DNA of 24,721 nt from JBFKOL01 sp041628815 (GCA_041628815.1 JBFKOL010000023.1:1-24721); one strand, 5' to 3'; counted from the first letter of the stretch, positions 8,507 through 17,158 are shown. Translations and numbers: made by a program. The notes: a model not told the origin generated them from the letters alone.

Positions 8507-9748
8507 TTGAACCTAGTTGAAAACATAAAAATTGCTCTCCGATCCCTCAAGTCAAACTTTCTTAGGACTTCATTGACGCTTCTGATTATTGCGGTGGGTA
8601 TTACTTGCCTGGTAGGCATCCTTACCGCCATAGATTCCATTTTGTTCTCTATGAGTGACAGTTTCAATCAACTGGGAGCCAACTCTTTCAACGTTCGACC
8701 ACTCAGGGAAAACATGCAGAGCCGCAGGGAAGGGCGTACAACCAAAAGGGCAGAACCCATCATCTTTGAGCAAGCCATTGAATTCAAAGAAAGATTTCGC
8801 TATGGCTCATCCAAAGTTTCAGTTGAATCTTTCTGTACATCCAATGCCGAAGTGCAGCATGGTGACAAGGTGACCAACCCTACAGTGGTGGTGAGGGGGA
8901 TCGACGAACACTATTTTGAGGTGTCCAACTACAATCTGGCAGAAGGTCGAAACTTTACGGCAGTCGAAGTAGAGGAAGCGGCCAGCAAAGCCATCATCGG
9001 GATGGATCTTGTGAATGAATTGTTTGACGAAAAACCCGAGCTGGCCATCAATAAGATCATTCAGATCAATTCCGACCGCTACAAAGTGGTCGGAGTGCTC
9101 GAATCAAAAGGGAGTTCTTTCGGGGACAACAGCGATAGAAGGATATTTATACCGATCATCAAAGCGAAAAGAATCTATGGTTTCCCCAATAAAAATTACA
9201 ACGTTATTGTAGCTGTAAGCAACGCTACGGAATTGAGTGATGCCAAACTCGCGGCCATAGCTCCTATGCGCAATATTCGTGGTCTCAAAGCACACCAGGA
9301 CAACGATTTTGAAATAAGGTCCAGTGACAGCATTCTCAACACGCTAAAGGATATGACACGAAATCTACGGTGGGGTACGATTGCCATTGCCATGATGACG
9401 CTGCTGGGTGCATCCATTGGGTTGATGAACATCATGCTGGTGACCGTGACCGAAAGAACCCGGGAGATTGGAGTATCAAAGGCCATAGGAGCTAAACGGC
9501 GAAACATCCTCATTCAATTTTTAACCGAGGCGGTAGTAATCACTCAGATAGGAGGAATTGCCGGAGTTTTCCTGGGCATCCTGGTAGGCAATGTTGTTTC
9601 CATACTTATCAAGAGCAACTTCATCATACCTTGGGCATGGATAGTACTGGCCTTCTTTGTATGCCTGATCGTAGGAGTCATATCTGGTCTTTATCCCGCA
9701 CTCAAGGCATCGAGGCTCGATCCTATCGAGTCGTTGCGTTATGAATAG
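8507..9748 (+). CDS. MacB/FtsX-like ABC transporter permease
   Basis: This 413-aa protein has the MacB permease layout: an N-terminal amphipathic stretch and first membrane helix (about 20-43), a large periplasmic MacB_PCD-type domain of about 230 residues, then three membrane helices at about 288-312, 335-362 and 372-398. The characteristic cytoplasmic turn reads TERTREIGVSKAIGAKRRNI before the third helix, and the C terminus ALKASRLDPIESLRYE is classic for the family. Such permeases work as mechanotransmitters with a MacB/LolD-type ATPase in efflux or lipoprotein export. No ATPase gene is beside it, so its partner must be encoded elsewhere. Translation must start at TTG 8507, since an in-frame stop lies 12 nt upstream and the next in-frame ATG falls past the first helix. 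It converges on the barrel gene with a 12-nt gap. Confidence 0.92.
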   Translation: MNLVENIKIALRSLKSNFLRTSLTLLIIAVGITCLVGILTAIDSILFSMSDSFNQLGANSFNVRPLRENMQSRREGRTTKRAEPIIFEQAIEFKERFRYGSSKVSVESFCTSNAEVQHGDKVTNPTVVVRGIDEHYFEVSNYNLAEGRNFTAVEVEEAASKAIIGMDLVNELFDEKPELAINKIIQINSDRYKVVGVLESKGSSFGDNSDRRIFIPIIKAKRIYGFPNKNYNVIVAVSNATELSDAKLAAIAPMRNIRGLKAHQDNDFEIRSSDSILNTLKDMTRNLRWGTIAIAMMTLLGASIGLMNIMLVTVTERTREIGVSKAIGAKRRNILIQFLTEAVVITQIGGIAGVFLGILVGNVVSILIKSNFIIPWAWIVLAFFVCLIVGVISGLYPALKASRLDPIESLRYE

Positions 9749-9760
9749 GCAGTGACTGAC

Positions 9761-12700
9761 TTACCAGCCGGGGATAAAGTTGAGGCCGAAGACTACTCCA
9801 CTGTCTTTTTGCAACGGATAGGCCCAATAAGGTTCAAGAATCAAAGCTCCGAATAAATTGATGCGTAGGGAAATCCCCGTACTCATTGCCAGGGCCGGTT
9901 TGAGAAATACCGTCTCTTGTTGGCTATTTGTGTAGGGCTTGCCGTCTTTGAAATGTCTGAACTCATCGAATGCCACCCCGGCATCAACGAAAAAGGACAG
10001 ATCGGTGAAAAGCACATTCGATCCGATCAGCGTGAGCTGTTTAGGTCCTGTAAATGGAAGCCGAATTTCAAAGCTTGCCAGACCCATTTTATTACCGAGA
10101 AGCTGTTCGACTTGTATGTTGCCGAAGGTAGGATCACCAGGGCCGGCAGCATCAAAGACAAAATCATAGCCTCTGACAAATCCCCACTGTCCAATGAAAA
10201 TCGGATAGATCGAACTCACATCGTTGTCAAATCTGGCATACGTCATGGCCCTGAAAGCAAACGATACCGGTTTTACCCAGACATATCTCCTGTAATCTCC
10301 TAAAAACCCGTAGTAATCGTTGATACCAAAATTGCGTTCTACTGATATTCTGAATCGTTGACCATTCAGTGGTGCCGTTAGACCAAAAAATGAATTGTCC
10401 CCGACGAGTGCAACATTCGCAGAACCCAGCATTCCCTTTCTCAGGGTGTAGTACTGATTGAAAACGATTTCATCTCCCAGGTCATCTCTTTTTGTATTAA
10501 TACGGTCGATGAAGAAACCACCAGCATCATAGAGATACTGTTGTACATCCCACCTAAACGAACGATAGCCGATATCAAATCCCCCTTCCAATCTTAATGT
10601 CGAACTGAATGGAAGAAAAGAAAAGACGGAAGCGGTCTCATCGAATATCCTCAGCAGATTGATCTCTTGAACAATAGGAATAACAAAATTCTGACCATCC
10701 ACCTCTATGGGAACATTGAAATCTACAAAACCATATCCTGTCCTTAGTGGTATATGCGATAAACCTCCACCCCACGCAAGGCGGTTGGTCCGATTAATAT
10801 ACGTCACCCTGCCACCAAAATCGTATATGTCCCCATTCAAGGCCAGTTGGGTAAACAACTGATGATTGCCAAGCATATCGCTGAAAAGCATATCTATCCC
10901 TCCCTGCAACCCCGTATAATTGCCAAAAGTACTGTTCGTAACGCCAATGCCTGCTCCTCCGCCTATATAATCCAGCTTGAAACTTGGTGTGTATTTTTTG
11001 TTCCTGAAGGCATCCGGGTCTATATAACTGTAGGTGTCCAGATTGTCCAGGTTTGCATTGACTATATTGGATCTATCAAGGTCAATCACGGGCAGGGTTC
11101 CTGCCGCAAAATCTACATCGTCTTTTTCGACCGGTTTATTGAGCAATCTCGTTGCGGGTGACTCCTTGATCATGTATTGGTCACCAAAGTAATGTGTAAA
11201 CAGTACGCGGTCCCGGCGCCTGGATGCGGTCAGCACGGGAGAATACCTGGATATCCCGCTCAGCCCTGTGACAAAGTCTGTCATCTGCAGGATTTCACCT
11301 GTGGGAACCACATATTTGTACATATTTCGGTATCCATCCCTATCCGACATAAAGTATATGTTGTCTTCGTGATCATAAGTGGGGTTCAGATTATCCGCAC
11401 CATGGAAAATATCGAGGATTTCAATTTCACCGCTGTCGTAATCCATGATGGCCAGGTCATAAGTCCAGCGTCCATGGGTCCGGCCTTCCTCAAAGCTGCG
11501 TTTGTCATAACTGAACACCAGTTTGCTGCCATCTGAAGAGAAGTAGGGTTGAATTTCAGAATACCGGTCATCGGTAAGTTGTCTTGCCCTTTTTGATCTA
11601 AGATCAAAAGCAAATAAGTCGGTCACCCCGTTCTGACTTCCTGTAAGTATAATTTCTTTTCCATCCGGTGACCAGGTGGGATTCGTAAATGCATTCAGTC
11701 TTGGGATAGAAAAGGTTTCTTTGGTATTTCCAGTTTCGACATCTTTGATGACGAGCACATTTTTGCCTTTTTTAAATCCCACAAAAGCAAATTCCTTACT
11801 ATCGGGTGACCAGGCACCGGCTGATTCAAAGAAATTGATGTTGTCCAGGTCTGAATCCTTTATAAGGCTGGTCAACTTGCGAATGATCTTCCCGTCTCTT
11901 GCATCTGCAAGGAAGATGTCGGTTGAAAACAAGTCCTTCTCCGATAAGAAAACCACATACCTTCCATTGGGGCTTAGGGCAGGTGATACATTCAGCCTAC
12001 CTGAGTTTTCTCTTGACAGCAACGTCTTGCCCAGGTCGCTTTCCTCGTTACCGTTGAGATAGGGCTCGTAGTAAGTCTTCAAGGCATTCTCAAAAAATCC
12101 GCTCAATGTTTTGAGGTTGACACCAAACACAATTTGTGATGCGTATTCCATTCCGTACTTGGCCGTATTCATAAAAAAAGGCTTGATGACTTCGTCACCA
12201 TAATACCCCGTAAAGAATGACCAGGCCGCCTGCCCATAGCGGTATGGAAAATATTTTGGGTTGGCCATTTTCTGAAGACTCGGCAGATCGTCATTGATGA
12301 TGGCATTGCGCATCCACATTGCAGTAAACGGATCTACCCGGCCGATGGACATGTACTCTGCCATTCCCTCTACCACCCAAAGGGGCAGATTGGCCAGGGA
12401 CCGGATCGAAGTACTATCTCCTCCTATGATCATATTGAATTGGAAAGCGTGCACCAGTTCGTGGCCAAGAACCTGTTGTGTTTGTTGATTGGAAAAGGTG
12501 AGTGGCATAACCACCCTGTTTTTAAAGCCTTCGGTTACACCACCTGTACCCACACCAATTGCACCGCTGATCGTGTTGGTTTGTTGAAATTCAGCATGGT
12601 TGTCATACAGAATGATGGGATTCTTGAAAGGAATTGCGTGGTTAAGGAGTGATCCGTGCAAGTCGTACCACTGTTCAGACAACTGTCCGAACCAATCGAC

Positions 12701-12859
12701 GGTCTCCTGATCGCGAGAGTAGTAATGCAGATCAAAATGCGGCGTTTCCTTTACCTTAAAATTGAAATTCTGATATCTCGGTTTGTTTCGACCGAAATAT
12801 TGTGCCGACGCAAGGGTGGCCATCGTTAAAAGGAGGGCAACAAGGGTTATTTTTCTCAT
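9761..12859 (-). CDS. Outer-membrane fusion: peptidase-MA-like metalloprotease, TolB-like beta-propeller, BamA/D15-type beta-barrel
   Basis: This 1032-aa protein is exported: residues 1-19 are a signal peptide ending LASAQ. Residues about 30-280 hold a gluzincin-like domain with the zinc motif HELVH at 133-137 and a second acidic segment WVVEGMAEYM at 161-170. Residues about 285-560 contain PD40/TolB propeller blades, for example SPNGRYVVFLSE, WSPDGKEIILTG and SSDGSKLVFSYD. From about 630 to the end the sequence is amphipathic strands of a surface-antigen D15/Omp85-like barrel, finishing GLNFIPGW with a terminal aromatic residue typical of outer-membrane insertion. By homology the first two domains should face the periplasm. 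The zinc motif is intact, so proteolysis is plausible; the substrate is unknown. A possible -7 element lies at 12933-12940. Similar fusions are, as far as I recall, known in Bacteroidota. Confidence 0.85.
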   Translation of the reverse strand: MRKITLVALLLTMATLASAQYFGRNKPRYQNFNFKVKETPHFDLHYYSRDQETVDWFGQLSEQWYDLHGSLLNHAIPFKNPIILYDNHAEFQQTNTISGAIGVGTGGVTEGFKNRVVMPLTFSNQQTQQVLGHELVHAFQFNMIIGGDSTSIRSLANLPLWVVEGMAEYMSIGRVDPFTAMWMRNAIINDDLPSLQKMANPKYFPYRYGQAAWSFFTGYYGDEVIKPFFMNTAKYGMEYASQIVFGVNLKTLSGFFENALKTYYEPYLNGNEESDLGKTLLSRENSGRLNVSPALSPNGRYVVFLSEKDLFSTDIFLADARDGKIIRKLTSLIKDSDLDNINFFESAGAWSPDSKEFAFVGFKKGKNVLVIKDVETGNTKETFSIPRLNAFTNPTWSPDGKEIILTGSQNGVTDLFAFDLRSKRARQLTDDRYSEIQPYFSSDGSKLVFSYDKRSFEEGRTHGRWTYDLAIMDYDSGEIEILDIFHGADNLNPTYDHEDNIYFMSDRDGYRNMYKYVVPTGEILQMTDFVTGLSGISRYSPVLTASRRRDRVLFTHYFGDQYMIKESPATRLLNKPVEKDDVDFAAGTLPVIDLDRSNIVNANLDNLDTYSYIDPDAFRNKKYTPSFKLDYIGGGAGIGVTNSTFGNYTGLQGGIDMLFSDMLGNHQLFTQLALNGDIYDFGGRVTYINRTNRLAWGGGLSHIPLRTGYGFVDFNVPIEVDGQNFVIPIVQEINLLRIFDETASVFSFLPFSSTLRLEGGFDIGYRSFRWDVQQYLYDAGGFFIDRINTKRDDLGDEIVFNQYYTLRKGMLGSANVALVGDNSFFGLTAPLNGQRFRISVERNFGINDYYGFLGDYRRYVWVKPVSFAFRAMTYARFDNDVSSIYPIFIGQWGFVRGYDFVFDAAGPGDPTFGNIQVEQLLGNKMGLASFEIRLPFTGPKQLTLIGSNVLFTDLSFFVDAGVAFDEFRHFKDGKPYTNSQQETVFLKPALAMSTGISLRINLFGALILEPYWAYPLQKDSGVVFGLNFIPGW

Positions 12860-13166
12860 AGGTACAGCTTCTTTTACCTAAACAGTATGGGGGATTCTAT
12901 TCTTGTGTTACTGTGTTTTAAACTCGTGTTAACAAATCTATAAAAGTCTGTCTACCGACTATTAACAAGTGGGAACACAACATGGTTTCAAAATGAAATG
13001 TGTACAAAATCAATTCTTAAACGCTTTCGCTCAAGGCAATGTGAATCCGCTGACATTTTGTCGTATCGTCAACTTTGCAAATGTCAAATTGGCCATTAAA
13101 TAGTAGACTTTTTCGAATGGTCATACTTTTGATGGAATAGGATAGAGTGAAATTCAAATTTGACCC
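12860..13166. other. Divergent intergenic region (307 nt) with an inverted repeat before clpB
   Basis: This gap separates two divergent genes and carries no credible open frame. Besides the minus-strand -7 candidate, it holds a perfect 8-bp inverted repeat, TGACATTT at 13051-13058 and AAATGTCA at 13079-13086, with a 20-nt spacer. The spacer contains CAACTTTG (13070-13077), one base from a -7 element reading toward clpB. An operator flanking a promoter, or an mRNA hairpin, would fit. I see no CIRCE element. Confidence 0.4.
12933..12940 (-). promoter_or_regulatory. Possible -7 element TAGATTTG for the barrel-fusion gene
   Basis: On the minus strand TAGATTTG fits TAnnTTTG about 74 nt before the start at 12859. 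The nearest upstream TTG lies 25 nt away (12966-12968), longer than ideal, so support is partial. Confidence 0.4.
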
Positions 13167-15557
13167 ATGACATACGACAACTTTACCATAAAATCCCAGG
13201 AACTTATCCTCCGCGCACAGCAAATAGCCGGTGGACTCGATCAACAATCTGTCGATACGGCCCACATGATCAAGGCTTTATTTGAGATAGATGAACAGCT
13301 TGCAGGTTTCGTATTCAATAAGATGGGGGTAAACCTGATCCCTCTGAAAAAAGAAATCAACCGTATTATCGAATCGTTTCCGAGAATAGACGGTTCCGAA
13401 AAGCAATACCTTACCAATGATGCCAATCAAGCACTGAGCAAAGCCAAAAAGTATCTGAAAGAATTCGGAGATGAATTCATTTCAGTTGAACTCATCCTGC
13501 TGGGTATTCTCAACGGTAAAGACCGCACGGCCCAGACATTAAAAGATCTCGGTGCCACTGACGAGTCGCTGAGGGCGGCTATCGAAGAATTGAGGAAAGG
13601 AAGTAAAGTAACCGATCAGCATGGTGATAATACGTACAATTCGTTGAAGAAATATGCCATCAACCTGAATGAGCAGGCAGAATCGGGCAAGTTGGATCCC
13701 ATCATAGGAAGAGACGAAGAAATTCGCCGAATCCTTCACATTCTCTCAAGAAGAAAAAAGAACAACCCCATATTGATAGGTGATGCCGGTGTTGGAAAAA
13801 CAGCCATCGTGGAAGGCATCGCCTGGAGAATTGTCAAACAGGACGTTCCGGAGAACTTGCTTTCCAAAAAGATCTATGCCCTGGATATCGCAGCTCTCAT
13901 TGCCGGAGCTAAGTTTAAAGGAGAATTCGAAGAACGCCTCAAAGCTGTGATCAAAGAGGTCAACAGTTCAGATGGCGAGATCATTCTATTTATCGACGAG
14001 ATACATACCCTCATAGGTGCCGGTGGCGGTAGCGGTGCCATGGATGCTGCCAACATCCTAAAACCGGCACTGGCAAGGGGAGAACTCCGCACAGTAGGGG
14101 CAACAACTTTTGACGAATACCAGAAGTACTTTGAAAAAGACAAAGCCTTGGTACGGCGATTCCAGACGGTATTTATCGATGAACCAAGTGTAGAAGACAC
14201 CATTTCTATCCTTAGGGGTATTCAAGACAAGTATGAAGTTTACCATAAGATCGATATTCTCGATGAAGCCTTGATCGCAGCTGCAGAGTTGTCGCATCGA
14301 TATATTACAGAACGAAAATTGCCTGACAAGGCGATCGACCTCATCGATGAGTCGGCAGCAAAGCTGAGACTGGAATTGGATTCTGTACCCGAAGAAATCG
14401 ATGAATTGGAAAGAAAGGTTAGACAATTAGAAATCGAAAAAGAAGGCATCAAACGCGAAAAGGACGACAAAAAACTCAAACGCATCAACGAGGACATCGC
14501 AAATGCAAAAGAGGCACTGGAGTCACGACGCGCTGCCTGGAAGAGCGAGAAAGAGATTGTAGATCACATCCAATCGATCAAAAAACAGATTGAAGAACTC
14601 GAACAGGAAGCTGAAAAGGCCGAACGCGAAAGCAACTTCGAAAAAGTAGCGAAGATCCGATACGGTGACCTCAAGGAAAAAGAGGCCATGCTAAAAGTGG
14701 CCGAAGAAAAACTTGAAAAGCTTCCCGAGGAGAGCAGGTTTACGAACGAAGAAGTGACCGCCAATGACATCGCGGAGGTGGTTTCTAAATGGACCGGCAT
14801 CCCCGTTGCCAAAATGTTGCAAAGTGAAAAAGAAAAGTTGTTGAAGCTCGAAGACCAGATAGCGACCATGTTAATAGGCCAAAAGGAAGCAGTGACCGCA
14901 GTATCCGAAGCGGTGCGCCGAAGCCGGGCCGGGCTTCAGGATGAACAAAAACCCATAGGATCTTTCATATTCCTGGGACCTACAGGAGTAGGCAAAACTG
15001 AATTGGCCAAATCACTTGCCAAGGTATTGTTCAACGACGACAAGGCAATTACCAGAATTGACATGAGCGAATTCCAGGAAAAGCACTCTGTTTCCCGCCT
15101 GGTAGGTGCTCCTCCCGGTTACGTTGGTTATGACGAAGGCGGACAATTGACCGAAGCCGTGCGCAGAAAGCCCTATTCCATCATACTGCTCGACGAGATA
15201 GAAAAGGCACATCCTGATGTTTTCAATGTCCTCCTCCAGGTACTCGATGATGGAAGACTCACCGATAACAAAGGACGCGTTGCCAATTTCAAGAATACAA
15301 TCATCATCATGACCTCAAACATGGGTGCGCAAACCATCCTCGAGAACTTCGAGGACCTTGCCGAAGTAGGTGATAAACACAAAGCCGATATCATTGAGAC
15401 GACCAAAGTTGAGGTCTTCGAACTATTGAAAGATCATCTTCGCCCAGAATTTCTGAATAGGATCGATGAAAAGATTATGTTCCTGCCGTTGAGCAAAGAA
15501 GAAATCAAGAAAATCGCCGAACTGGTACTACGAAAAGTGAAAAACCAGCTTTCCTAG
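13167..15557 (+). CDS. clpB: ATP-dependent disaggregase ClpB, ended early by an in-frame TAG
   Basis: ClpB is a hexameric AAA+ chaperone that, with DnaK, pulls proteins out of aggregates. This 796-residue part holds the Clp N-domain (1 to about 145), NBD1 with Walker A GDAGVGKT at 205-212 and Walker B IILFIDEIH at 272-280, the long coiled-coil middle domain (about 400-520) that separates ClpB from ClpA, and NBD2 with Walker A GPTGVGKT at 604-611. The second pore loop GYVGYDEGGQ is intact. The first pore loop reads GAKFKGEFE, with Phe where Tyr is usual. Translation stops at TAG 15555-15557, before the sensor-2 GARP motif and the C-terminal small domain, which continue in the same frame to 15851. 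As sequenced, this product should not form a fully working hexamer. No other interruption is seen. Confidence 0.9.
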   Translation: MTYDNFTIKSQELILRAQQIAGGLDQQSVDTAHMIKALFEIDEQLAGFVFNKMGVNLIPLKKEINRIIESFPRIDGSEKQYLTNDANQALSKAKKYLKEFGDEFISVELILLGILNGKDRTAQTLKDLGATDESLRAAIEELRKGSKVTDQHGDNTYNSLKKYAINLNEQAESGKLDPIIGRDEEIRRILHILSRRKKNNPILIGDAGVGKTAIVEGIAWRIVKQDVPENLLSKKIYALDIAALIAGAKFKGEFEERLKAVIKEVNSSDGEIILFIDEIHTLIGAGGGSGAMDAANILKPALARGELRTVGATTFDEYQKYFEKDKALVRRFQTVFIDEPSVEDTISILRGIQDKYEVYHKIDILDEALIAAAELSHRYITERKLPDKAIDLIDESAAKLRLELDSVPEEIDELERKVRQLEIEKEGIKREKDDKKLKRINEDIANAKEALESRRAAWKSEKEIVDHIQSIKKQIEELEQEAEKAERESNFEKVAKIRYGDLKEKEAMLKVAEEKLEKLPEESRFTNEEVTANDIAEVVSKWTGIPVAKMLQSEKEKLLKLEDQIATMLIGQKEAVTAVSEAVRRSRAGLQDEQKPIGSFIFLGPTGVGKTELAKSLAKVLFNDDKAITRIDMSEFQEKHSVSRLVGAPPGYVGYDEGGQLTEAVRRKPYSIILLDEIEKAHPDVFNVLLQVLDDGRLTDNKGRVANFKNTIIIMTSNMGAQTILENFEDLAEVGDKHKADIIETTKVEVFELLKDHLRPEFLNRIDEKIMFLPLSKEEIKKIAELVLRKVKNQLS

Positions 15558-15851
15558 CGAAACATTATCATGGAAGTCAATGATAAAGCCATGGAATTAC
15601 TGGCCGATTTGGGGTATGATCCTCAATTTGGCGCCAGACCGCTGAAAAGGGTGATCCAGAAAGAACTTGTCAATGAGCTATCCAAGCTCGTGTTGTCCGG
15701 TAAATTATCCGATGGCGATAAAGTCTTGATCGGTACAGATAATATCGGTTTTACGTTTGAAGTGATAGAAGTGCAAATCGATGGAAAAGAAGAAAAAACT
15801 GCTCAAGCTCCCGATGAATTGAAGGAAGAGAAAATCGCAAAATCAGCTTAA
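15558..15851 (+). pseudogene. clpB: 3' part of clpB (C-terminal small domain), in the same frame after the TAG
   Basis: This is the missing C-terminal end of ClpB. It follows the TAG without any frame change and keeps the sensor-2 segment GYDPQFGARPLKRVIQKEL and the oligomerising small domain, then a charged tail of about 30 residues. An ATG at 15570 could start a separate 93-aa polypeptide, but no ribosome binding site stands out. The conserved sequence and unbroken frame imply that the stop is recent, is read through, or is an error in the sequence; the full protein would be about 894 codons. It converges on the MtfA-like gene across a 48-nt gap with only a weak hairpin. Confidence 0.85.
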
Positions 15852-15899
15852 ACTTTTTGGAGACAGGACCACTTCGTGTCTAACTTTTCCTTGATCGTA

Positions 15900-16766
15900 C
15901 TATTGGGTGTCCTCAATCGGCCACTGAAAACATTGTGCCAAATGCTTATAGAATTCGGATGAAGCCTCTTTCATTTTGTCCGGGTATTTAAAAAAACAGT
16001 AGATCAGCAGGTTCAGCCTGTTGATCCAGTCAAACCCCAAGGTTTTTTTCACCTGTTCCACATCCAAATTGTAAATAGATAGAAAATAATCATCATTCAA
16101 ATGGAATGCTTCCGGATAATCCAATCTGGGAAAGGCCAGGATGAAGACCGACACCGCAGCGTACAGCCCCAAATCAAAGAATTGGTCTTTAGCAAAGAAT
16201 CCATCAACCAATTGTTGAAGTGACAGGATGATCACCCCATCCTCGAGGTGCGTCTCAAAGGTGTGAAGAAATTGGTATTGCGGACTGGCAAATGGATGCT
16301 GGTAAAGTATTATTTGATCAAAATGTATGAGCAGAAAATCGTCCAGGTGTAAGGTTATCATTATGAACTCTGTTGAGACCATCATTTTTAGATCTTCCGG
16401 CACCTCCAGGTCCTTTTTGCTTTTTAGTGTGAACTGTTTGATGTGTAAGAACAGTCCCAACCGTCGCTCGAATTTTACTTTTTGCTGATATGACAAATGG
16501 CGGTAAAAAGAAACGTAGTCATTGAGCCATTTTTTCATGGTCATGTCCAGTGTCGGCGGATGTCTTTTCCACCACCATAGATCGATTTGATGATGGAATA
16601 CATAGATCAACACCAAACCAAAAACCCCGGGCACAAGTAATAATACATCAGCTATCCTGTATTCGTAAAAGAACGTAAAAAACAATGCGATCAACAGTGC
16701 AAATGGTATGGCCAATACCCGGGAGGGGTATGCGTTTTTGAATGGTTTGAAAATTGCATCGATCAC
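15900..16766 (-). CDS. MtfA-like membrane-anchored protein lacking the zinc-binding HExxH motif
   Basis: This 288-aa protein has two N-terminal membrane helices (about 17-34 and 39-58) and a soluble domain whose layout matches the MtfA (DgsA anti-repressor) zinc-peptidase family. The hallmarks are LSYQQKVKFERRLGLFLHIK at 91-110, a GVIILSLQQLVDGF segment at 177-190, and a C-terminal FFKYPDKMKEASSEFYKHL stretch like the family's FFExPxxFxxxxPxLY end. Where active members read GLHEFAHAL, this one reads GLYAAVSVFIL (200-210), so both zinc histidines and the catalytic Glu are gone. It is therefore probably a non-catalytic relative. The start is GTG 16766; the frame closes 18 nt upstream and no ATG is available. 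The MtfA call is from my reading of motifs and needs a profile search. Confidence 0.6.
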   Translation of the reverse strand: MIDAIFKPFKNAYPSRVLAIPFALLIALFFTFFYEYRIADVLLLVPGVFGLVLIYVFHHQIDLWWWKRHPPTLDMTMKKWLNDYVSFYRHLSYQQKVKFERRLGLFLHIKQFTLKSKKDLEVPEDLKMMVSTEFIMITLHLDDFLLIHFDQIILYQHPFASPQYQFLHTFETHLEDGVIILSLQQLVDGFFAKDQFFDLGLYAAVSVFILAFPRLDYPEAFHLNDDYFLSIYNLDVEQVKKTLGFDWINRLNLLIYCFFKYPDKMKEASSEFYKHLAQCFQWPIEDTQ

Positions 16767-16819
16767 ATCTCGTGCTTTGATTCACATTTTGGCTGAAGTC
16801 CATGAAGAACCCAAGAATT

Positions 16820-16853
16820 AAAATAAAAAAAGCTGGCTTGCTCAGCCAGCTTT
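16820..16853 (-). terminator. Intrinsic terminator of the tRNA-Phe transcript
   Basis: The arms AAAGCTGGCT-type (16829-16838) and AGCCAGCTTT-type (16844-16853) form a 10-bp perfect stem with a 5-nt loop. Read on the minus strand it is followed by TTTTTTATTTT, a proper U tract. It lies about 100 nt past the tRNA 3' end. On the plus strand no good T run follows. Confidence 0.75.
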
Positions 16854-16952
16854 GTATTAGAGTTCACACATTCACCATCTCAAGGTGGCATGACCTCATA
16901 GGGTCATCGTGTTTCTTGGTCTCCTGTAAATATACATAAGGAGAACAACTTG

Positions 16953-17025
16953 TGGTACCTCCAGGAATCGAACCAGGGACACCAGGATTTTCAGTCCTGT
17001 GCTCTACCAACTGAGCTAAGGTACC
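16953..17025 (-). tRNA. tRNA-Phe (anticodon GAA)
   Basis: A 73-nt cloverleaf can be folded by hand: 7-bp acceptor stem GGTACCT/AGGTACC, D stem GCTC/GAGC with loop AGTTGGTA, anticodon stem CAGGA/TCCTG with loop CTGAAAA giving anticodon GAA, variable loop GTGTC, T loop TTCGATT, and discriminator A. The 3' CCA is not encoded (CAA follows), so it must be added after transcription. The T stem CCTGG/CCTGG contains a central U-U mismatch (positions 51-63); the other four pairs are G-C. The gene stands alone with its own promoter (17060-17089) and terminator (16820-16853). Confidence 0.95.
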
Positions 17026-17059
17026 GCCATCAACTGCCTTCGCAGCTATCAAAGGACTG

Positions 17060-17089
17060 CAAATTTATTCGTTTTTTCGAACATGCAAA
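17060..17089 (-). promoter_or_regulatory. Bacteroidota-type promoter of tRNA-Phe (TTTG-18 nt-TAAATTTG)
   Basis: On the minus strand TTTG (17086-17089) is followed after 18 nt by TAAATTTG (17060-17067), both matching the Bacteroidota -33/-7 consensus. Transcription should begin near 17053, about 28 nt before the mature tRNA 5' end. This is the best promoter in the window. Confidence 0.8.
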
Positions 17090-17158
17090 ATCCTTCGTTC
17101 AACGTAAAATTACAGCGCTTTTGTTATAAAAGTGTAATTTGACAATAAGTCCTACACA

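Noticed and set aside
15852..15899. Possible terminator between clpB and the MtfA-like gene
   Set aside because: Only a 4-bp GACA/TGTC stem can be formed, with no good U tract.
16864..17052. 62-aa minus-strand frame over the tRNA
   Set aside because: It reads straight through tRNA-Phe and its flanks; the sequence is explained by the tRNA.
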